Assembly (NCBI GenBank): GCA_964518405.1
Contig: CAZFGB010000027.1
Span: 1-23,506, forward strand
Reading direction: 5' to 3'
Origin: VXNE01 sp964518405
GTDB taxonomy: Bacteria > Pseudomonadota > Gammaproteobacteria > Pseudomonadales > Azotimanducaceae
DNA length: 23,506 nucleotides
Position 1 is the stretch's first letter; every line of letters begins with the position of its first letter. The notes beneath the pieces were generated by a model that saw only the letters and a program-made list of their open reading frames with translations, was not told the DNA's origin and made no database searches. Shown one piece after another: positions 15,636-21,469 of this stretch. Position numbers and translations under genes: made by a program.

Positions 15636-15974
15636 CTAGCGCTTCGGAAACGGAATGACATTGCTAACGTGACCATCGGAACCAGTCTTGCATCGTAGGC
15701 TGGTCGAAGATCCTTCGCCCGATGCATTCTTGTGCGTAACCTGTATCTCGTACTCCGTGTCGGGTCGCAGATCGACGAAAGTGCAGGCATTTAATGGGGT
15801 CTCGAAGCCCGAACTCCAAGTCTCGGTGCCAATCTCCCGTATCCGAATGACGGATGTGACGGTGGGGCGCCATTTGGCATCGATCATGCCGCCCTGCACG
15901 GGAAGCGAGACTTTGAACTCACCGTCGTTCGACTCTATCTTGGGGTCGGCGAGTCTGGGTTGTCGATCAGGCAT
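15636..15974 (-). CDS. Small stand-alone fibronectin type III protein
   Basis: A 112-aa protein that is essentially one Fn3 domain: AKWRPTVTSVIRIREIG, TWSSGFETPLNACTF, then LRPDTEYEIQVTHKNASGEG. The central region is mostly identical to the C-terminal domain of the next gene, and the DNA is alike too, so one arose by duplication of the other. It ends with a basic IPFPKR tail. It has no signal peptide or membrane helix. The ATG at 15972-15974 is the first gene of the three-gene cassette; 46 bp separate it from the next gene. Confidence 0.68.
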   Translation of the reverse strand: MPDRQPRLADPKIESNDGEFKVSLPVQGGMIDAKWRPTVTSVIRIREIGTETWSSGFETPLNACTFVDLRPDTEYEIQVTHKNASGEGSSTSLRCKTGSDGHVSNVIPFPKR

Positions 15975-16415
15975 CTGGTTTCTCTAGGGAGCGGTGAGCA
16001 TCACAACCGCACGGCCAACGTACCATAAACGTTTCAGTGGTGCGCTTTTGGAGGCTATGGTCCGGAGGCTGCGGCAGCCCCCGCTGGTGTGCTTCGGCGA
16101 CTCGGTTTTTGGGCAGTGCGGCGGCGATGGCGTCGCCCGCCGGGTTGTCGTCGCAGTAGCCCTGGGCGACAGCCCACTTGCATACCGCGCCGGTAGAAAC
16201 CCGGAAACGCCTCCACCGCCGTCCTTGCCGTATCCCCACCCGCCATCGAACGATTCGGACAGGCGCGTCGAGCGGATGACTTGCATGGAAGTACGCCTCC
16301 GGCGACGGTGGGAATGTCGGCACTTCCTTACGCGTCACCGGTCGGGGAGCATTCCGCGGCTGAAGGCTCTTTTCATGCGAGGGGTTTCCCCCTCGCGCTC
16401 CCCGGCTGAAGGCTC
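15975..16415. other. Gene-free junction with integrase scar and repeat
   Basis: This 441-bp stretch separates the accessory cassette from the transport operon. Besides the integrase fragment it holds repeat copy C with its long arm (about 16280-16417). No intact gene is seen; the promoter of the Fn3 cassette must lie in its lower part. Confidence 0.55.
16069..16200 (-). pseudogene. Tyrosine recombinase (phage integrase) remnant
   Basis: About 44 residues read as the core-binding part of a site-specific integrase: VCKWAVAQGYCDDNPAGDAI, then AALPKNRVAEAHQRGLP. In intact integrases this stretch sits just before the catalytic domain. Here neither the N-terminal part nor the R...HxxR...Y catalytic domain follows in any frame. 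It lies immediately upstream of the Fn3 cassette and beside repeat copy C, pointing to past integration of mobile DNA. Confidence 0.6.
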
Positions 16416-16417
16416 TC
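16280..16417 (-). repeat. Dispersed palindromic element, copy C (long arm plus hairpin)
   Basis: Hairpin GCGAGGGG (16377-16384), loop TTTC, CCCCTCGC (16389-16396), flanked by GCTCCCCGGCTGAAGGCTCT. The arm 16280-16355 (ACTTGCATGGAAGTACGCC onward) is the reverse complement of the copy A arm, and a partial GGCTGAAGGCTCTTTT unit lies between arm and hairpin. The element meets the end of the DUF1907 gene exactly at its TGA stop. Confidence 0.85.
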
Positions 16418-17519
16418 AGGGACTTGTTCCGAGGTCTTCATAAACGTCGCCAAACCTGAGAATCCGTTCCGCAAGGTTGAAGAAGCCGAGGTAGCGCACT
16501 TCCCCGGGCGTGATATCGCCATGGTAATGTCCGGCCTGCTGCGCCGCGTCATCGACATGGCAGAAGTGCGTGTGTTCGCCGGACGGCCTGAGATTCAGGT
16601 CGCCGCCCGTCGGATCATCGGTCCACAGCGTGGAAAAACACAGCAGATCAGGACCCATATGCTCGTAGAACTGCAGAAAATCGCGCACGACGCGTTCCCG
16701 ACCCGCGTCGTAGTAGTCGAAGCCGATGCAGCCGTAGTCCGGCATGACATGTGACCGGATCCGGCCGCTAAGCACCTTGAAAAACCCGCCCATGCCAATG
16801 TGCCCATGGCTGTCTGCGATCAGGCGCAGGCTGTCGCGGATGGCCTGTGCCAGAGATGGCTGCGCACCGGTCCGCGTCCTGACCTCGATGCGAATGACTT
16901 GGCCATTCCGGCCCTCACTGACAAAGAGGTTCGCGATCGGACCACAAACCGGGGACGGATACGATTCCACGATACATTCGCGCTCGGAACCGACTCGCGC
17001 TACCCGGCTGAGATTGCGTTCGCCCGCCAGGATATTGGGAACCAACTCGCCGCAATGTCCGTTGTTGACCGCCGTATGAGCCATTCCCGCACCGAAGACG
17101 CAGGCGCCAGGCATTCCGCAGGTTCGCAGCAGATCGTCAACATTGACGCTTGTTCCTCGATACGCCGGATTGTGCGCGTAGGGTTCGCCGCCGAATTCGA
17201 TCAGCCTGGTCGAGCCGCTTAGGCCCCTGCCGGCCGCACCCAACGCCCGCAGATCCGGACAGTCCACGACCGAAACGTCGACGGAGGCATAGTGGTGTTC
17301 AAGGCCGCATCGAAGTGCCGCAGCGACCAGTGACAACTCCGGCGTCGAAAAAGCCGCCGACTTGCATTTTTCATGCGAGGGGTTCCCCCTCGCGCTCCCC
17401 GGCTGAAGGCTCTTGTCATGCGAGGGGTTCCCCCTCGCGAACTTTCTCTTGCGAGGGACACCCTCGCGCTCCCGGGGCTGAAGGCTCTTTTCTTGCGAGG
17501 GGTTCCGCGCTGCGCCCAT
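16416..17519 (-). CDS. DUF1907 / C11orf54-like putative zinc ester hydrolase with repeat-encoded N-terminus
   Basis: The frame gives 367 aa, and its start overlaps the upstream reductase stop as TGATG. From about residue 55 it follows the C11orf54 (PTD012, DUF1907) family: VSVVDCPDLR, GSTRLIEFGGEPY, ANLFVSEGRNGQVIRIEV, GMGGFFKVLSGRIRSHVMP and the metal motif EHTHFCH (H316, H318) with GHYHGD (H331/H333), then VRYLGFFNLAE. The human homologue binds zinc through such histidines and has ester-hydrolase activity in vitro; the bacterial role is unknown. Residues 5-51 are encoded by tandem palindromic repeats (RNPSQEKSLQP, KSLQPGSARGNPSHEK), so the natural N-terminus has been extended. Whether translation starts at 17519 or inside is not known; no clear inner start replaces it. 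It is last in the TRAP operon. Confidence 0.8.
   Translation of the reverse strand: MGAARNPSQEKSLQPREREGVPRKRKFARGNPSHDKSLQPGSARGNPSHEKCKSAAFSTPELSLVAAALRCGLEHHYASVDVSVVDCPDLRALGAAGRGLSGSTRLIEFGGEPYAHNPAYRGTSVNVDDLLRTCGMPGACVFGAGMAHTAVNNGHCGELVPNILAGERNLSRVARVGSERECIVESYPSPVCGPIANLFVSEGRNGQVIRIEVRTRTGAQPSLAQAIRDSLRLIADSHGHIGMGGFFKVLSGRIRSHVMPDYGCIGFDYYDAGRERVVRDFLQFYEHMGPDLLCFSTLWTDDPTGGDLNLRPSGEHTHFCHVDDAAQQAGHYHGDITPGEVRYLGFFNLAERILRFGDVYEDLGTSP
17367..17507 (-). repeat. Tandem palindromic elements, copies D-F plus a truncated unit, inside a coding frame
   Basis: Three full hairpins: GCGAGGGG/CCCCTCGC at 17375-17393 and 17420-17438, and GCGAGGG-ACA-CCCTCGC at 17451-17467. A fourth left half sits at 17495-17502. 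Units are joined by GCTCCCCGGCTGAAGGCTCT spacers with centre spacings of about 45, 30 and 44 bp. The whole block stays open in the DUF1907 frame. Confidence 0.9.
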
Positions 17520-18457
17520 CAGTCCAGGTACCGATGCTGTATGCCGTGCACCAGGGCGACCAGGGCTTGGTTGACAGGCACCGCAATGCCATGTTTCCGC
17601 GCCAGTTTGACGACGGCGCCATTAATGTAGTCGATCTCGCTCGGGCGTTCGTTCTCAATGTCCGTTCGCAGGCTGGACTTGTTCTTCGGCGTACCGTCCG
17701 GCCCGGCGATACTTCCGAGTATCTCGCGCGCCTCACCGGAACTCAGCTCTATGCCGCAGGCGCCGGCGACGACTATTGCCTCTTCCAGCGCGGCATAGGC
17801 GACATCGTCAGCCATGTGCCGATTGAAAATCTGACCGATATTCAGCCCCGTGATGCCGCTGACGGCACTGATGGCGATGTTGGCCATGAGCTTCCGCCAG
17901 ATGTCCCTGCGGATGTCCTCGCTGGCTTCGGTCGGCAGGTTGGCGTCGGTCAGGATCTTCGCGATCGACCGGGCCCTTTCCGATACCCCGCCTTGCATCT
18001 CGCCGATGTACGACGGCAGGTTGGCGTGATTGCGAACGACTCCCGGAGACTCGATGTTGGCGCCTTGGGCCGTCAACCCGCCGAGAACGCGGTCGCCGCC
18101 GAAGGTACCGGCAAGCTCTTCTTCATTGCCGAGGCCATTCTGGAAACTGATCGCAACGGTGTCGCCGCCCCCGGCAAAGAGGTGCCGCACGCTGGCTGCC
18201 GCCTCGCCGTTGAAGTTCGCCTTGCACTGAACGAAGACAATATCCGCCGAGCGGACCGAGACCGGGTCGGTGGTCGCCTCTACGGGGATACGCCGGTCAC
18301 CGCCGTGGCCGACCATCCTCAAGCCGCCTTTTCGAATCGCGTCGATGTGCTCCCGCCAGGGATCGACCAGGGTGACGTCCAGCCCCCCCTCGGCCACCAA
18401 CCCGCCGAACAGGCTGCCCATGGCGCCGGCGCCGAGCACTACGACGTGAGTGGCCAT
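17519..18457 (-). CDS. Ketopantoate reductase family protein (ApbA/PanE)
   Basis: A 312-aa NADP-dependent reductase, full length. The N-terminal Rossmann motif is VVVLGAGAMGSLFGGL (5-20); VFVQCKANF and SFQNGLGNEEEL follow. The catalytic lysine is in the helix WRKLMANIAISAVSG (K189, with N193), and the C-terminal domain has RPSEIDYINGAVVKLARKHG. The family reduces 2-dehydropantoate to pantoate for coenzyme A, but many members in catabolic operons act on other 2-keto acids. Here it lies between TRAP genes and a DUF1907 gene, so a substrate-specific dehydrogenase role is equally likely. A 9-bp tandem repeat of GGAAAGCCC lies just before its ATG. Confidence 0.88.
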   Translation of the reverse strand: MATHVVVLGAGAMGSLFGGLVAEGGLDVTLVDPWREHIDAIRKGGLRMVGHGGDRRIPVEATTDPVSVRSADIVFVQCKANFNGEAAASVRHLFAGGGDTVAISFQNGLGNEEELAGTFGGDRVLGGLTAQGANIESPGVVRNHANLPSYIGEMQGGVSERARSIAKILTDANLPTEASEDIRRDIWRKLMANIAISAVSGITGLNIGQIFNRHMADDVAYAALEEAIVVAGACGIELSSGEAREILGSIAGPDGTPKNKSSLRTDIENERPSEIDYINGAVVKLARKHGIAVPVNQALVALVHGIQHRYLD

Positions 18458-18458
18458 T

Positions 18459-18484
18459 GGCTTTCCGGGCTTTCCGGGCTTTCC
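18459..18484 (-). repeat. Tandem Shine-Dalgarno-like repeat before the reductase gene
   Basis: On the coding strand GGAAAGCC(C) occurs three times in a row with a 9-bp period, ending one base before the ATG at 18455-18457. Each unit carries a GGAAAG purine run able to serve as a ribosome binding site, at different spacings. Copy-number change could alter expression. Confidence 0.7.
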
Positions 18485-18515
18485 GCGTGAACGGATCTCA
18501 TCATCTCATGCCTCA

Positions 18516-19793
18516 TCAACCCATCCAGACCGCCGGCACCCAGAGTACGAGTGCGGGGAAGACGCAAATCAGGATCAGCGTAATCAGGTTGGCCAGCAGG
18601 AACGGGGAAGCGCCCCTGAAAATCTCGCCGATACCGAGCTTTGATATCGCCGCGCAGACATTCAGGCAATTGCCGACGGGCGGCGTACAGGCGCCAACGG
18701 CAAGCCCGGAAATGAGGACAATGCCGAATTGCACCGGCGATACGCCCGCGGCTACGGCAGCGGGCAGCAGCGTTGGCGTGAGCAGCAGGATTGCGGGACT
18801 GACATCGATAAATGTCCCGAGGACCAGAACGATCCCGGCGATCAATAACAGTACCACCACGGGACCCAGGTCCAGGCCGATGACGAATGCGGCCATCGCT
18901 TCCGGAACGCGCTCCAGGATCAGTATCCAGACGAACAACTGGGAAAACGCGATGATCGTCATGATTTTTGCGCTCATCATCACGGCCGCGCGCAACGATT
19001 CCGGCAGGGCCGTGATGGCCCTGGAACCGATCAGCATCGCGCCGAGCAGGAGCCCGAAGAGAACGCCCAGGCCCGCAGACTCGACGGCGGTGGCGATGCC
19101 AAGGACCACTGCCCCGACCACAAGAACCGGCATCGCCAACACCGTGGCCGATGCCGCCATCCCCCTGAAATCACGCCCAGGGTCCGGAGCGGCCGTTTCG
19201 CGCGGATACTGCCGACGTTGGGCAATCGTCAACATGATGACGATCTGCAGAATACCGATCATGAGGCCGGGTATGAGCCCACCGAGAAACAACCGCCCCA
19301 CCGATTCCTGGGCGATGATCGCGTAGAGCACGATCGGAACGCTCGGCGGAATGATCATTCCCATGGTCGATGACGCTACGGTGATGCCACTCGCAAAGCT
19401 CGCGGAGTAGTTGCGCTTTCTCATCTCCGGAATCATGACGGCACCGATCGAGGCCGTGTCCGAGGTGGAGGATCCGGAAATGCCGCCGAAAACCATGCTG
19501 GAAAACACATTGACAAGGCCGAGGCCTCCCCGGAGCCTGCCCACGACGACCGTGGAAAGATCGATCAGCCTGGCGGTTATGCCGCTGGAATTCATCACCT
19601 GCCCCATGAGTATGAACAGCGGCAACGAGATCAGCGCATAGTTGTTCATTCCGGAAAACACCCGTTGCGGTACGACCACCGCCAGACTCGGCTGCTCGAT
19701 CAGAAAGTACAGGAGGCTGGACAGCCCCAGCGCATACGCGATGGGCACGCCGACTACCAGAAAGACGGCGAAAGACAGGATGAGAATCAGCAT
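18516..19793 (-). CDS. dctM: TRAP transporter large permease
   Basis: A 425-aa inner-membrane protein with about 12 hydrophobic helices, typical for the DctM subunit that forms the sodium-driven channel. Family marks are SLPLFILMGQVMNSSGI, VNVFSSMVFGGISGSSTSD and IPPSVPIVLYAIIAQ, with ACTPPVGNCLNV near the C-terminus. It follows dctQ by 39 bp and precedes the reductase gene by 58 bp in one operon. The substrate is probably a carboxylate or sugar acid as for most TRAP systems, but is not determined here. Confidence 0.94.
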   Translation of the reverse strand: MLILILSFAVFLVVGVPIAYALGLSSLLYFLIEQPSLAVVVPQRVFSGMNNYALISLPLFILMGQVMNSSGITARLIDLSTVVVGRLRGGLGLVNVFSSMVFGGISGSSTSDTASIGAVMIPEMRKRNYSASFASGITVASSTMGMIIPPSVPIVLYAIIAQESVGRLFLGGLIPGLMIGILQIVIMLTIAQRRQYPRETAAPDPGRDFRGMAASATVLAMPVLVVGAVVLGIATAVESAGLGVLFGLLLGAMLIGSRAITALPESLRAAVMMSAKIMTIIAFSQLFVWILILERVPEAMAAFVIGLDLGPVVVLLLIAGIVLVLGTFIDVSPAILLLTPTLLPAAVAAGVSPVQFGIVLISGLAVGACTPPVGNCLNVCAAISKLGIGEIFRGASPFLLANLITLILICVFPALVLWVPAVWMG

Positions 19794-19832
19794 ATGGTTC
19801 AGCCCGCCCCGCCTGTCCGCAAACAGGTGCGG

Positions 19833-20426
19833 CTAGCGCTTTTTCGCAAACCTTCGAGAGCCTTCAGCCGGGGAGCGCGAGGGGGCACCCCTCGCATGAA
19901 AAGAGCCTTCAGCCCCGGGAGTGCGAGGGTGTCCCTCGCAAGAAAGAGTGCGCGAGGGGGCACCCCTCGCATGAAAAATGCCAAGCAGGCAGTAAACGCA
20001 GGCCAGACTGCTGCCGATACAAACGCTGAGTTGCGCAACGATCTGCGGTAGCTGCAATGTCGGCATCAGGTAGCTGCCCGTACTGGCAATCCAGACGATC
20101 GAATACCAGACAATCGCAAAGTTGACGAGCGCCACGAGCGCCAACTGAAGAATGCCGAGAACTCGCTGTACGCCCGCGGGCATCAAGTCGACGAAATAGC
20201 GAATCTCGATGTGTTCGCGTCGTGCCACCGCCAGCGCCCCGCCGATCGCGGTCGTGTACACGAACGCAATCAGCGCGCCTTCGTTGCCGCCGACCACGGT
20301 GGTGTTGAAGACGTAACGCAAGATGACCAGCAATACTACGGTCCCGAAAATCGCCAGCAGCAGCAACGCCAGCAATCGTTCCAGCATGCGGCTCAATCCG
20401 GTCTCCATCGCGCCCGGTCCAGACAT
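19833..20426 (-). CDS. dctQ: TRAP transporter small permease with repeat-encoded insertion
   Basis: DctQ is the four-helix partner of DctM. Helices are visible at about 15-36, 48-66, 87-110 and 127-150, with LRYVFNTTVVGGNE and ARREHIEIRYFVDLMP typical of the family. The first 151 residues are normal. Residues 152-190 (FHARGAPSRSPAEGS-type sequence) are encoded by three tandem palindromic repeats. The final RRFAKKR looks like the original basic cytoplasmic tail, so the repeats entered the frame without disrupting the membrane domain. The ATG at 20424-20426 follows dctP by three bases. Confidence 0.9.
   Translation of the reverse strand: MSGPGAMETGLSRMLERLLALLLLAIFGTVVLLVILRYVFNTTVVGGNEGALIAFVYTTAIGGALAVARREHIEIRYFVDLMPAGVQRVLGILQLALVALVNFAIVWYSIVWIASTGSYLMPTLQLPQIVAQLSVCIGSSLACVYCLLGIFHARGAPSRTLSCEGHPRTPGAEGSFHARGAPSRSPAEGSRRFAKKR
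19857..19973 (+). repeat. Tandem palindromic elements, copies G-I, inside dctQ
   Basis: Three hairpins: GCGAGGGG-GCA-CCCCTCGC at 19877-19895, GCGAGGG-TGT-CCCTCGC at 19923-19939, and GCGAGGGG-GCA-CCCCTCGC at 19952-19970. Spacers of the CTTCAGCC(C)CGGGAG type join them. The block is 117 bp, a multiple of three, and remains open through the dctQ frame. The edge CATGAAAAATG is shared with the block in the DUF1907 gene. Confidence 0.9.
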
Positions 20427-20429
20427 CGC

Positions 20430-21449
20430 CTACCCGTCTCCCGCAATTCCCAGCGCTTCGTTCAGCTCTCCCGCCGTGAACAGGCCGCGGGCGATGAAGT
20501 CGTGTGCGACTGGCTCGGTCAGACGACGAAACGACCGAATCTCTTCAGGCCCCAAATGGACCACATCCATTTCGCGCGCCAGGCGGGCGATGTACTCCTC
20601 CTCGGACTCCCGGTTCAGTTTGTCCGAGAGTGCGATCGTTTCTTCCGCAACCTGATCGAACGTCTTCCTCAGATCCGGCGACAGCGACTCGTAGAAGTTC
20701 AGATCGACAATGAACGGATCGGGGCCGGTGGAGTAGTTCGATACGGTCATGAACTTCTGCACTTCGAACAGCTTGTAGTCCCATATGTTCGACGGAGGAT
20801 TGTCCTGGCCATCCAGAACGCCGGTCTTCAAGGCGCTGTAGAGTTCGGATGCCGGCATTTCGTGCGGACTGGCGCCGAGAGCCCGGGCTGTCCGAATGTA
20901 TATCTCCTGCGGTGGAACGCGCATTTTCAGCCCCGCCAGATCCTCAGGTGTCCGGATAGGCCGAATGCTGTTCGTGTGGGCGCGAAAGCCCTGGCTGATG
21001 CCGGTGGCGGGAATATGAAAGCCGTTGCGACGCGCGTCGGCGTTGATCCGCCGCGCCAGTTCACTGTTGACCAGCCGCATGGCCTGGTCCCAGTCACTGA
21101 CGAGAAACGGCACCATGAACAGGACAAACTTTGGATTGGCATCGGCAAAGAGACCGCCGCGGGTGCCCTGCAAGACGCCGGTGGCGACCATGTCCATCAT
21201 TTCGCGTTCGCTGCCCAGCGTCGCCGAAAAATAGTTCTCGACCCTGATGCGGCCCTTGGTGCGCAGTTCGAGTTCTCTCTCGAAGAAAACCATCGACTGG
21301 CTGCGTGGCGCCTGCGCGGGCTGCGAGTGACCGTATCTGAACACATGGCCGGCTTCCGGCGCCCCGCAACCTTGCGTCAGCGCCGGCAGCAATATCGCAA
21401 CGAGAAACCCGCGCCAGCCGCTGACGGCGATACCGAATCGCTCAGTCAT
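20430..21449 (-). CDS. dctP: TRAP transporter substrate-binding protein
   Basis: A 339-aa periplasmic solute receptor of a TRAP system. The N-terminus has a hydrophobic signal segment followed by TQGC at C28, so it may be a lipoprotein; the lipobox is imperfect. Family marks include FFERELELRTKGRIRVENYF, GSEREMMDMVATGVLQG, the ligand-binding GLKMRVPPQEIY (arginine that contacts a carboxylate), and ALKTGVLDGQDNPPSNIWDYKL. It starts 20 bp after the TonB receptor stop and is followed by dctQ with three bases between. The conserved arginine suggests an acidic ligand, but its identity is unknown. Confidence 0.94.
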   Translation of the reverse strand: MTERFGIAVSGWRGFLVAILLPALTQGCGAPEAGHVFRYGHSQPAQAPRSQSMVFFERELELRTKGRIRVENYFSATLGSEREMMDMVATGVLQGTRGGLFADANPKFVLFMVPFLVSDWDQAMRLVNSELARRINADARRNGFHIPATGISQGFRAHTNSIRPIRTPEDLAGLKMRVPPQEIYIRTARALGASPHEMPASELYSALKTGVLDGQDNPPSNIWDYKLFEVQKFMTVSNYSTGPDPFIVDLNFYESLSPDLRKTFDQVAEETIALSDKLNRESEEEYIARLAREMDVVHLGPEEIRSFRRLTEPVAHDFIARGLFTAGELNEALGIAGDG

Positions 21450-21469
21450 CCGGCCGGGGAACCGGGTCG

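Noticed and set aside
17367..19973. Regularly spaced repeats as a possible CRISPR array
   Set aside because: The units are joined by other conserved repeat sequence rather than unique spacers, lie inside coding frames, and no cas genes are present.
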